Shown: positions 1-7,438 of the stretch, piece by piece
Layout: the number at the start of each line of letters is the position of its first letter
Numbering within the stretch: position 1 is the first letter of the stretch
Source: Parabacteroides sp. PH5-46
Lineage (GTDB): Bacteria > Bacteroidota > Bacteroidia > Bacteroidales > Tannerellaceae
Assembly: GCF_029892785.1 (NCBI RefSeq)
Contig: NZ_JARXXA010000016.1
Span: 34,372 to 98,371 of the forward strand
Reading direction: 5' to 3'
DNA: 64,000 bases
The notes under the pieces: model-generated
Database searches by the model: none
What the model saw: only the letters and a program-made list of their open reading frames with translations
What the model was told of the DNA's origin: nothing
Program-made: the position numbers and the translations under genes

Positions 1-876
1 AGCGTTTGAGCGTCCGTCATTCCATTGGTAAATACCTCCATTTGCTACAACAGACTTGGGGTGAGCATATCCGGTAAACCAATGAACCGTGTCAATCTGA
101 TGCGACATCCACTGCCCGGGAATACCGGACGAGTAAGGCCAGAACAAGCGGTATTCCAGATACTTGCGAGGATCCCATTCCTCATAGGGGCGATTCATCA
201 GAAAGCGTTTCCAATCGGTATCTTTTTCAAAGCATTGGGATACTAAATCCGGTCGACGCCAACGTCCCGGCTGATTCACGTTCCAACTCATCTCAACCAT
301 CGTTACCTTACCGAACTTCCCTGACCTGATGTACTCATTTGCAGCCTGATAGTTTGGTGCAGAACGGCGTTGAGAGCCTATCTGCACAATACGACCTGTC
401 TCCAACACAGCCTGGCGGGCTGCCCGATTATCAGCCATTGTCTCAGCAAAAGGCTTCTCCACATACGCATCACAGCCAGCCTTTACGGCTTCTATACAGT
501 GCAGCGCATGCTGAAAATCAGCGGTTGCTATAATCACAGCATCACATATTCCGGCCTCATACAGTTCTTCATTATTGCGAAAAGCCTTTATATCTTTCCC
601 GTAGGTATTCTTCATAAAGGCTATAGCCTCTTCTCTACGACGTTTCCATATGTCTGATACGGCTACAATTTCAAAGCCCATCTGCTCGGCATATACCTGA
701 AAGGAAGGGATTAAAGTATGTCTCGTTCGGTCTGAAAAACCAACAACACCGACCTTTATCTTGTCATTTGCTCCAACAATGCGGGCGTAACTGCTATGCG
801 GAAAGGAAATACCTCCTACTGTAATTGCGGCTGTACCTAGGGCCGTACTTTTCAGGAAATCTCTGCGTGTTACCAT
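1..876 (-). CDS. Gfo/Idh/MocA family oxidoreductase, partial (3' end outside window)
   Basis: The reading frame stays open from an ATG at 876-874 to the window edge (292 codons), so the C-terminus is missing. The N-terminus reads MVTRRDFLKSTALGTAAITV, a twin-arginine-like export signal. A Rossmann-type segment follows (IKVGVVGFSDRTRHTLI), then the family motif VEKPFAET with the conserved EKP lysine, near residues 140-150. Known for the family: NAD(P)-dependent oxidation or epimerisation of sugars and cyclitols; exported Bacteroidota members act on glycans. The substrate cannot be read from sequence. It is divergent from the HAD gene at 961. A complete relative lies at 18458-19780. Confidence 0.9.
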   Translation of the reverse strand, partial: MVTRRDFLKSTALGTAAITVGGISFPHSSYARIVGANDKIKVGVVGFSDRTRHTLIPSFQVYAEQMGFEIVAVSDIWKRRREEAIAFMKNTYGKDIKAFRNNEELYEAGICDAVIIATADFQHALHCIEAVKAGCDAYVEKPFAETMADNRAARQAVLETGRIVQIGSQRRSAPNYQAANEYIRSGKFGKVTMVEMSWNVNQPGRWRRPDLVSQCFEKDTDWKRFLMNRPYEEWDPRKYLEYRLFWPYSSGIPGQWMSHQIDTVHWFTGYAHPKSVVANGGIYQWNDGRSNA

Positions 877-916
877 GAATTTAGATTATAAACAGATCAA
901 AGATAGATAAAAAATG

Positions 917-924
917 TATCTTTG
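917..924 (+). promoter_or_regulatory. Bacteroidota -7 box (TATCTTTG) for the HAD gene
   Basis: TATCTTTG matches the TAnnTTTG -7 consensus of the Bacteroidota primary sigma factor and lies 36 bp before the ATG at 961. No clear TTTG -33 box is visible at 19 bp spacing. Confidence 0.6.
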
Positions 925-960
925 CCTCTTAAATACTACATATTTACATACGATAATCTA

Positions 961-1599
961 ATGGAACAAAGAAAAACAGCTCTCTTCGATTTTGATGGCG
1001 TAATTGTTGATACTGAGCCTATTTATGATATATTCTGGCACGAGGCCGGCAAACGTTACAACATCGGGATTGAAAACTTTCAGGACGTTATCAAAGGTAC
1101 TACCCTTCCCGATATAATAATCCAATATTTCAGTGATCGTCCCGAAGAAGAAAGACAAAAGATTTTTAGGGAAGCCTCCGAATATGAGGCTACTATGCCT
1201 CTTCCCGCCATGCCAGGCTCGATAGATTTCCTTCGGCTTTTAAAGTCGCATCAGGTCAAACTTGGTCTTGTCACCAGTTCCGATATGGCTAAAATAACAC
1301 GGGCTATTTCCATGTATAATCTTGAAAACCTGTTCGATACCATTGTCACAGCCGATCGTATCACTAAAGGAAAGCCCGACCCGATGTGCTATCTACTGGC
1401 AGCATCCGACCTGCAAGTCCCTCCCGGAGATTGCCTGGTGTTTGAGGATTCTTTTGCCGGTGTACAGTCCGGAACAGCTGCCGGAATGAGAGTAATAGGA
1501 CTTAGCACAACAAACTCTGCCGAGTCCTTGCAGGACAAAGTATATAAAGTAATCCCCAACTTTGAACATATCACGTTTGACGATTATCTGAAGTGGTGA
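961..1599 (+). CDS. HAD superfamily hydrolase, beta-phosphoglucomutase-like
   Basis: A 212-residue protein. The start at 961 is preferred over an upstream in-frame TTG at 922, because that TTG lies inside the predicted -7 box. Motif I is LFDFDGVIVD (nucleophile Asp at about residue 10, acid/base Asp at 12), motif II is the Thr/Ser of VTSSD, motif III is the Lys of KGKPDP, and motif IV is VFEDSFAGV. The helical cap between motifs I and II marks subfamily IA. Members are phosphatases or phosphomutases of small sugar phosphates; the exact substrate is not predictable. It appears monocistronic and is followed by a 22-bp-period palindrome array. Confidence 0.9.
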   Translation: MEQRKTALFDFDGVIVDTEPIYDIFWHEAGKRYNIGIENFQDVIKGTTLPDIIIQYFSDRPEEERQKIFREASEYEATMPLPAMPGSIDFLRLLKSHQVKLGLVTSSDMAKITRAISMYNLENLFDTIVTADRITKGKPDPMCYLLAASDLQVPPGDCLVFEDSFAGVQSGTAAGMRVIGLSTTNSAESLQDKVYKVIPNFEHITFDDYLKW

Positions 1600-1653
1600 T
1601 TCCTTTTCCCACTTTGCTCAGCCATTTTCCAAGTGGCTTTTGATCGTTTTTTA

Positions 1654-1737
1654 TTTAGAAGTACGTCTAAAATAATTTAGAGGTACGTGTAAATCGATTT
1701 AGAGGTAGGTGTAAATAAATTTAGAGGTACCTCTAAA
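1654..1737. repeat. 22-bp-period palindrome array R1 (4 units)
   Basis: Four 18-bp imperfect palindromes start at 1654, 1676, 1698 and 1720, exactly 22 bp apart with 4-nt spacers. The last unit, TTTAGAGGTACCTCTAAA, is a perfect palindrome; the others vary around TTTAGAGGTACGTGTAAA. T-rich sequence before and A-rich sequence after make the array ends complementary. It occupies the gap between two convergent genes. The unit family is the same as array R2 at 37.6 kb. Function unknown. Confidence 0.9.
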
Positions 1738-1779
1738 CATAAAAAGGACAAGAATATCCTGTATTTTTCTTAAGGGATA

Positions 1780-2259
1780 TTAGAAATTGTATCCTACGCG
1801 GAAGGCAATCAACGCTTGGTCAATGTCTTTTACGATATTATATTTCACTTCCAGACCCAGTGTTATTTCTTTTGAAGCATATACTTCGCCGCCTAAGCCA
1901 AGATTTGCTCCAAAGCGAGTATCGTTATGACTCCAACCACCAGCACTGGCTTTCCAGAAGCCAAGACTCAAACCTGCCAGAGGGTAAAAGCCAAAGTATT
2001 CACTCAGTGGGAAAACATAATGCGCATTCACATCAATCATCCAGGCGCTTAGTCCATTATCCTTCACAAAATGAGTAATAGAAGGAGCGAAACGCACTGC
2101 ATCCGTAAAATTGATCCGATAATCAAGTCCAAGTGTTACATTCTCAGAATCAAATCCGTAACCAAGGTTCAAACCAAAAGACGAATCCCCCTTATGATTC
2201 TGCGCATGAACGCCAAGGGAGAAAACAACCAACATTAGCAAAACAACAATTCTCTTCAT
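1780..2259 (-). CDS. Small outer membrane beta-barrel protein
   Basis: A 159-residue protein with a signal peptide (about residues 1-19, ending VHAQ). The mature part alternates hydrophobic and polar residues and has Gly/aromatic strand ends (FGLNLGYGF, LGLDYRINF, LGLEVKYNI), ending in a terminal aromatic (FRVGYNF). This is typical of an 8-stranded OmpX/OmpA-like barrel. It is the last gene of an apparent operon with the dipeptidase (30 bp upstream) and nhaD. The specific role is not recognisable; a porin-like or envelope structural role is inferred. Confidence 0.75.
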   Translation of the reverse strand: MKRIVVLLMLVVFSLGVHAQNHKGDSSFGLNLGYGFDSENVTLGLDYRINFTDAVRFAPSITHFVKDNGLSAWMIDVNAHYVFPLSEYFGFYPLAGLSLGFWKASAGGWSHNDTRFGANLGLGGEVYASKEITLGLEVKYNIVKDIDQALIAFRVGYNF

Positions 2260-2289
2260 GTCTTTACGTTTTTATGATTAATAATAAGA

Positions 2290-3933
2290 TTACTCTTTTA
2301 CTTTCAAACGCTCGCCGGCACTTTTTACAATGCTGCGATAATAGGCTTCATCATAGCCTGGGAAGTCAGGAGAAACAGCCATTCCATAAGGGTTCCGCTT
2401 GAATGCTCCATCCTCTTCTTTCTTTACGTTTCCGTCTATATATTTAACCGTCAGATATTCACCTAGCTTTCTCCAGCGGGCTGTTGCATTATCGGCTGTA
2501 GTGGTGCTAAACCAAGTAAGGAATCTACGGGCTTCCATCGGGTCTTTAGCCAACAATTCCGCTGCAGCTTTATCGATGGCGGGAACCACATCCTGATAGC
2601 CATTTTCCAACTCTTGTTGTACTTTGCGAATGTCTTGTATCATAAAGCTATATTTATGATAAGCCATATTGGCCACCCAGTTATGCATCCAGAAGGCTGA
2701 TGTCCAAGAGAATGTCAGCATATCACCATTCCCCACGCGATAACATTCGGGGGCATCCAGCATAGAGCTATACAGGGGGGTAAAGACAGCCATATCCGCA
2801 TCGTCAACGCCAAACCACAGAATACCACCTATTTCGTCGGGCAGCCAGTTACGCATCTGCGGAACAATCACAAAACCTGTTTGTTGCGTAGCAATAGCAC
2901 GTTCATTCACATAGGTCTCACCGTCTACTTTGAAGTTCATCGGACGCCAGCGATATGGCACTTTATACGGGCCTGCTCCGGCATCTTTTGTCATATCCAG
3001 GTCTGTTCCTTCGTAATGATCACGCATGGCGTTCTGTACATCCTGAACAGAAAGTTTCTTGTTCGGTTTGATGTATAAAGGCATCGGTTCCTTGCTAGGA
3101 TCGCCTTTCACAAAATCGGCATATTTTCCCATCGTTTTGTCATACTTGTTGAAGAAAGACCATACGCGAGCTTCGCAACCACGCAAACCGCTAAAATCGT
3201 ATGGATTATAAGCCTTTGCAAAGCTAAAATCTTCGTCTTTTCCGCTGAAATAGCCTTTTTCGCGTGCCAGGGAAACTACATCCGGAGAATACATACAGTT
3301 TTCCTTGTCTTTAAACGGAATCTGCTGAATACGAGCCTGATTGGCATGAGCAGAAATACAATCGTCGGGAATACGGATGGCCACCCATACAGCCCCTTTA
3401 TTTCCAACTCCTTTACCGATCAATTCCATCACCCATGCTTCGTTTTTATCAGCAATAGAGAAGGTTTCGCCACTGCTATAATAGCCATGTTCCTTCACCA
3501 GGTCTGTCATTACTTTTATAGCTTCTCGAGCCGACTTTGAACGTTGCAAAGCGATGTATATCAGGCTACCATAGTCCATAATACCGGTAGAGTCTTCCAA
3601 CTCCGGACGGCCTCCCCAAGTACTTTCTGTGATAGCTACCTGATACTCATTCATATTTCCTATTACAGAATAGGTCTGTTCTACCTGCGGGATTTTCCCT
3701 AAGGGTTTACCGGTATCCCACTCTACTACATCCAGCATGGAACCTTTCGGCCAAACAGCAGCCGGCCAACGATATAACTCGCCATAAAGCGTATGGGAAT
3801 CTGCGGAATAACTGATCATAACAGAACCGTCAACCGAAGCCTTCTTCCCAACCAGCAAACCGGTACAAGCCATGGCTTCTATCCCTGTAAACAAGGCTGC
3901 ACAAACAGCCAACATAATCCATTTTTTCTTCAT
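2290..3933 (-). CDS. C69 family dipeptidase (PepD-like), exported
   Basis: A 547-residue Ntn hydrolase. A signal peptide of about 22 residues ends at MA, directly before Cys23 in the motif CTGLLVGKKASVDGS. In this family that Cys becomes the N-terminal nucleophile after cleavage and acts on dipeptides. The following DGS and the later ESTWGG and GETFSIADKNEAWVMELIG segments are conserved in U34/C69 dipeptidases. The protein probably acts in the periplasm. The gene begins 11 bp after nhaD ends and precedes the outer membrane protein gene, so the three are likely co-transcribed. Substrate preference is not visible. Confidence 0.9.
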   Translation of the reverse strand: MKKKWIMLAVCAALFTGIEAMACTGLLVGKKASVDGSVMISYSADSHTLYGELYRWPAAVWPKGSMLDVVEWDTGKPLGKIPQVEQTYSVIGNMNEYQVAITESTWGGRPELEDSTGIMDYGSLIYIALQRSKSAREAIKVMTDLVKEHGYYSSGETFSIADKNEAWVMELIGKGVGNKGAVWVAIRIPDDCISAHANQARIQQIPFKDKENCMYSPDVVSLAREKGYFSGKDEDFSFAKAYNPYDFSGLRGCEARVWSFFNKYDKTMGKYADFVKGDPSKEPMPLYIKPNKKLSVQDVQNAMRDHYEGTDLDMTKDAGAGPYKVPYRWRPMNFKVDGETYVNERAIATQQTGFVIVPQMRNWLPDEIGGILWFGVDDADMAVFTPLYSSMLDAPECYRVGNGDMLTFSWTSAFWMHNWVANMAYHKYSFMIQDIRKVQQELENGYQDVVPAIDKAAAELLAKDPMEARRFLTWFSTTTADNATARWRKLGEYLTVKYIDGNVKKEEDGAFKRNPYGMAVSPDFPGYDEAYYRSIVKSAGERLKVKE

Positions 3934-3944
3934 ATAAATTCAGT

Positions 3945-5357
3945 TTAGGCAAACAATAACATATAGGCTCCCGCTCCGCAGATATAACCTGCCAGAGCCA
4001 GGATTGTAAATCGTTTGGTATAGTACATAAAATCAATCTTTTCCATTCCCATAACCGTTACACCGGTAGCCGATCCGATGATCAAAATGCTTCCTCCTGT
4101 TACCGCACAATAGGCCAGGAACGTCCAGAAACCCCCATCACTAACAAAAAATTGCGCATAAGGAGCCAGATCCGCTGCATACGGAACCACCGGATACATC
4201 CCCATCGTAGCCGCAACCAGTGCCACATTGTCTACACAAGAGGATAAAAGCCCTACTACAAAACTAATAATGTAAGGTTGATGGATATGCTTGTCCAGAA
4301 AACCAGACATCAAACCCAGATGCCCGGAAGTCTCCAAAGCCCCTACAGCCATCAATATACCCAGGAAAAAGAAGATGGTAGACAAATCCACATTGGGTAA
4401 CAAGTTTACGATCCGCAATTTCCTAGACTCCTTTATCCGGTGCAGCCTGCTATACATGATATCAGTATAAAACCATAGGATAACCAATCCCAACAAAACA
4501 CCCAGGAAGGGAGGCAAGTCTGTTGTCATCTGAAAGACAGGGACTAAAGCCAGTGACAAGACTGCGATCGTAAAAATGGTTCTGCGTGCATGATTGGGTA
4601 TTTCCGGTATATATTCATCCTCTTTCTCTTCTTCGCTCAAAACACGTAAGGTAGCCCCTTTTTTGAATAACCAGAAATGAGCAATAGTAAGCGGAACCAG
4701 CAAATTGATCAAAGCTGGAACAAACAAATGTGTAATCTGATGCATAGCCGAGATATTCTTTCCCACCCAAAGCAAAAGAGTCGTTACATCTCCGATAGGA
4801 GACCAAGAGCCTCCGGCATTGGCAGCAATGATAAGCATACAGGCATATTTCATCCGGTCTGTACGATCCGGAACAATCTTACGCAGAATAGCCATTATTA
4901 CAATAGCAGCTGCCAGGTTGTCTAGAATAGCAGAAAAGAAAAAAGCAGAAAAACTGATATACCACAACAGCTTCCGTTTATTAGCAGTTGCAATATAGCC
5001 TGTTACCGATCGAAAGCCTCCATGCTTGTCTATTATGTCGACAATCAGCATCGAACACATGATAAAAAACAGCGTTTCGGCCACATTTCCTAAATGATAG
5101 ACGATGGAACGATTGGATATAAAATTAACAAACTGCTGATGCGGAGGAAGATCGGCCATTTCCGGGTTTTCAAGCAGGAATTCCTGAAACAATGGGCTTG
5201 ACCTGTCAATAAAAATATGGTATGCATCCAGCATCAAAATCATCCACAACGAAATAGCCATAAACAAAGCAATAGCCGCTTTGTTTATTTTTATCTTATC
5301 CTCTAAAGCAATGGCAAGGATTCCCAAAAGAAAGATTATCGGCATTAAAGCGAACAT
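3945..5357 (-). CDS. nhaD: Na+/H+ antiporter NhaD
   Basis: A 470-residue inner membrane protein with roughly a dozen hydrophobic segments. Diagnostic stretches of the NhaD / ion transporter superfamily are DNLAAAIVIMAILRK, ANAGGSWSPIGDVTTLLLW and SSCVDNVALVAATMGMY, which hold the conserved intramembrane Asp, Asn and Ser/Thr residues. Known role: sodium (or lithium) extrusion against protons at neutral to alkaline pH. It is the first gene of an apparent three-gene operon and has a -7 box at 5386-5393. The start ATG at 5357 directly precedes a hydrophobic N-terminus (MFALMPIIFLLGILAIA). Confidence 0.92.
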   Translation of the reverse strand: MFALMPIIFLLGILAIALEDKIKINKAAIALFMAISLWMILMLDAYHIFIDRSSPLFQEFLLENPEMADLPPHQQFVNFISNRSIVYHLGNVAETLFFIMCSMLIVDIIDKHGGFRSVTGYIATANKRKLLWYISFSAFFFSAILDNLAAAIVIMAILRKIVPDRTDRMKYACMLIIAANAGGSWSPIGDVTTLLLWVGKNISAMHQITHLFVPALINLLVPLTIAHFWLFKKGATLRVLSEEEKEDEYIPEIPNHARRTIFTIAVLSLALVPVFQMTTDLPPFLGVLLGLVILWFYTDIMYSRLHRIKESRKLRIVNLLPNVDLSTIFFFLGILMAVGALETSGHLGLMSGFLDKHIHQPYIISFVVGLLSSCVDNVALVAATMGMYPVVPYAADLAPYAQFFVSDGGFWTFLAYCAVTGGSILIIGSATGVTVMGMEKIDFMYYTKRFTILALAGYICGAGAYMLLFA

Positions 5358-5385
5358 ATAGCAGTAACCTTTATATTTATATTTG

Positions 5386-5393
5386 CAAAAGTA
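5386..5393 (-). promoter_or_regulatory. -7 box (TACTTTTG on minus strand) for nhaD operon
   Basis: The plus strand reads CAAAAGTA, which is TACTTTTG on the minus strand and matches TAnnTTTG. It ends 28 bp before the nhaD ATG. Confidence 0.6.
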
Positions 5394-5430
5394 AAATAAA
5401 TCTCAAGATAAAGACGACAAAACAGAAACG

Positions 5431-5460
5431 AAAAAAGGAACACCATTCAAGATGTTCCTT
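5431..5460 (-). terminator. Rho-independent-type terminator after glsB
   Basis: AAGGAACA (5435-5442) pairs with TGTTCCTT (5453-5460). On the minus strand the stem is followed by a T run (plus-strand A run at 5431-5436). It lies 40 bp past the stop of the GlsB-like gene. Confidence 0.75.
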
Positions 5461-5499
5461 TCTTATTCTTTTACGCTTTTAAGCATAAAGCCCTAGTAG

Positions 5500-5739
5500 C
5501 TATTTCTTAATCAGCGACAAAATCCAAAGTAAGACAACGGCACCTACCGTAGCTGTAACCAAACTTCCTAAAAGGCCACTTGTACTCAGGCCTAGCAGAG
5601 AAAATATCCAGCCGCCTAATAAGCCGCCAATAACACCTACAATTAAGTTTACAATAAAGCCAAAACCCTTACCTTTCATTAAATAGCCAGCAATAGCACC
5701 GGCCAATACGCCAATAATAATAAACCAAATCCATCCCAT
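5500..5739 (-). CDS. GlsB/YeaQ/YmgE family stress-response membrane protein
   Basis: A 79-residue, very hydrophobic protein with three membrane segments separated by Gly-rich turns (GVLAGAIAGYLMKGKGFG, IVGVIGGLLGGWIFSLLG, ATVGAVVLLWILSLI). The pattern and length are those of the transglycosylase-associated/GlsB family of small inner membrane proteins linked to general stress; the biochemical function is unknown. It lies 55 bp downstream of the YegP-like gene on the same strand with no own promoter visible, so the two are probably co-transcribed from the box at 6183-6190. Confidence 0.88.
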   Translation of the reverse strand: MGWIWFIIIGVLAGAIAGYLMKGKGFGFIVNLIVGVIGGLLGGWIFSLLGLSTSGLLGSLVTATVGAVVLLWILSLIKK

Positions 5740-5794
5740 GATAATTTGTTTTTAATTGTTTAACTTTTTCTTTTTATCCTATCGCAATTAATTA

Positions 5795-6130
5795 TTATTC
5801 AACGGTTAAATCAACAACATCAGCAATAGCCGAATTCTTTTTTACAGACTCGATACCTTTTTCTCTGCCGGACTCACTGGCATACATCTCGCTCGTTCCG
5901 ATGATCTGCCCATTGCTGGCTTTCAGGTTAAAAAACGGCTTGCCATTTTTCGCTTCCTTCCGTTCGTAACGTGCATCCAGAGGACCATTCTTTTTTACAG
6001 ATTCGATACCTTTTTTGCAGCTTTCTTTTGCTACATAACCTTCACTAGTTAAAATAATTTCTCCGTTTCCAGCTTTCAGATTAAACTGAAACTCACCATT
6101 TTTTCTTTTTGTAATTTCAAATTTTGCCAT
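5795..6130 (-). CDS. YegP-like DUF1508 protein with two tandem repeats
   Basis: The ATG at 6130 gives 111 residues (MAKFEITKRKNGEFQFNLKA); an upstream in-frame ATG at 6154 is less likely. Two copies of the DUF1508 unit are visible: each has a Phe-x-Phe-Asn-Leu-Lys-Ala strand, a Gly-Ile-Ile/Thr-Ser-Glu strand, and a helix with KGIESVKKN. Function is unknown; the family is common as a small stress-associated cytosolic protein and pairs here with a GlsB-type gene. It is transcribed away from fbaB. Confidence 0.88.
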   Translation of the reverse strand: MAKFEITKRKNGEFQFNLKAGNGEIILTSEGYVAKESCKKGIESVKKNGPLDARYERKEAKNGKPFFNLKASNGQIIGTSEMYASESGREKGIESVKKNSAIADVVDLTVE

Positions 6131-6182
6131 AACTTTTAGTTTTATATAAAACAAACAAATTGGTTAAAAGTTTTCAATCGGA

Positions 6183-6190
6183 CAAAAGTA
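6183..6190 (-). promoter_or_regulatory. -7 box (TACTTTTG on minus strand) for yegP-glsB
   Basis: Plus-strand CAAAAGTA, 52 bp upstream of the ATG at 6130 on the minus strand, matches the Bacteroidota -7 consensus. Confidence 0.55.
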
Positions 6191-6246
6191 ATCTTTATTA
6201 TTTATTATAAAAATGTCCCATTGATGTTTTAAAACAAAAAACTCCT

Positions 6247-6254
6247 TATTTTTG
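6247..6254 (+). promoter_or_regulatory. -7 box (TATTTTTG) for fbaB
   Basis: TATTTTTG matches TAnnTTTG. A TTG at 6221-6223 is a possible but loosely spaced -33 element. The transcript would have a leader of roughly 50 nt before the ATG at 6309. Confidence 0.55.
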
Positions 6255-6308
6255 TTAGAAACATAGATACGAAAAAACATAAATTAATAAATATAAAACA
6301 GTTTTATT

Positions 6309-7367
6309 ATGGATACAGCACAGGTTATTAGTCTTTTAGGTCATGAAAGTGAATATTACCTTAATCACAGATGTAAGACAATAGAAAAAAGTTTGATACA
6401 CGTACCATCTCCTACCCAGCTGGATGATATATGGATAAACTCTGACAGGAATATACAAACACTCAGAAGTTTACAATCCATGTTCGGACACGGACGACTT
6501 GCCAATACAGGTTATCTCTCCATTCTGCCGGTAGACCAGGGAATAGAGCATACCGCCGGAGCCTCATTTGCTCCGAATCCGCTATACTTCGACCCTGAAA
6601 ACATTATCAAACTGGCGATAGAAGGCGGCTGTAATGCCGTAGCCTCCACTTTTGGCGTACTTGGAATCATGTCGCGTAAATACGCACATAAAATTCCATT
6701 CCTGGTGAAAATCAATCACAACGAATTACTTACCTATCCTAATTCGTATAATCAGGTGATGTTCGGAACGATCAAAGAAGCCTGGAATATGGGAGCTGTA
6801 GCCGTTGGAGCTACCATTTATTTCGGATCAGAAGAAAGTAGGCGCCAGTTGGTAGAAATAGCCGAAGCCTTTGAATATGCACACGAACTGGGCATGGCTA
6901 CCGTTCTATGGTGCTACCTGAGAAACGATGGTTTCAAAAAAGAAGACATGGACTACCATGCCGCTGCCGACCTGACAGGCCAGGCCAATCACCTGGGAGT
7001 AACGATACAAGCAGACATTGTAAAACAAAAGTTACCGGTAAATAATGGTGGTTTCCCAGCCATTAACTTTGGGAAATACAACCAGAAAATGTACACAGAA
7101 CTCACCACCGAGCACCCTATCGACTTATGCCGCTATCAGGTAGCCAACGGTTATATGGGACGTGTAGGATTGATTAATTCGGGAGGTGAATCACACGGTG
7201 CTTCCGACCTGAAAGACGCCGTCCTTACAGCCATCGTAAACAAACGCGCCGGCGGTATGGGCCTAATCAGCGGAAGAAAAGCCTTCCAACGCTCCATGAA
7301 AGATGGCGTAGAACTACTAAATGCCATCCAGGACATCTATTTGGATCCGGAAATTACGATAGCATAA
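6309..7367 (+). CDS. fbaB: Class I fructose-bisphosphate aldolase (DhnA/FbaB type)
   Basis: A 352-residue cytosolic protein. It strongly resembles E. coli FbaB from memory: [68 protein letters not shown] and the C-terminal [12 protein letters not shown]. Reaction: reversible cleavage of fructose 1,6-bisphosphate to dihydroxyacetone phosphate and glyceraldehyde 3-phosphate through a Schiff-base lysine, in glycolysis and gluconeogenesis. Length equals the usual family length. It is monocistronic, between a -7 box and a long inverted repeat shared with the convergent S9 peptidase gene. Confidence 0.95.
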   Translation: MDTAQVISLLGHESEYYLNHRCKTIEKSLIHVPSPTQLDDIWINSDRNIQTLRSLQSMFGHGRLANTGYLSILPVDQGIEHTAGASFAPNPLYFDPENIIKLAIEGGCNAVASTFGVLGIMSRKYAHKIPFLVKINHNELLTYPNSYNQVMFGTIKEAWNMGAVAVGATIYFGSEESRRQLVEIAEAFEYAHELGMATVLWCYLRNDGFKKEDMDYHAAADLTGQANHLGVTIQADIVKQKLPVNNGGFPAINFGKYNQKMYTELTTEHPIDLCRYQVANGYMGRVGLINSGGESHGASDLKDAVLTAIVNKRAGGMGLISGRKAFQRSMKDGVELLNAIQDIYLDPEITIA

Positions 7368-7373
7368 TCTTTT

Positions 7374-7436
7374 AATGATGAATGAAGAATGTGGAATAAA
7401 TTGCAACAAAATATTCTACATTCGTCATTCGTCATT
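7374..7436. repeat. Imperfect 25-bp inverted repeat between convergent genes
   Basis: The left arm 7374-7398 and right arm 7412-7436 match at about 22 of 25 positions around a 13-nt loop. Each arm is built of AATGA-like heptads (the right arm carries TTCGTCA twice). It lies in the 71-bp gap between the 3' ends of fbaB and the S9 peptidase gene, so it could act as a bidirectional terminator or mRNA 3' stabiliser. Poor T runs make classical termination uncertain. Confidence 0.7.
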
Positions 7437-7438
7437 CC

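Noticed and set aside
25..657. Plus-strand short ORFs over the Gfo/Idh/MocA fragment
   Set aside because: They are shadows of the minus-strand frame, which carries Tat-like and EKP motifs.
922..960. Longer HAD protein starting at TTG 922
   Set aside because: The TTG is part of the predicted -7 box and the extension MPLKYYIFTYDNL has no family similarity.
5395..5499. Possible small RNA between nhaD and glsB
   Set aside because: The only structure is the glsB terminator; no separate promoter is seen.
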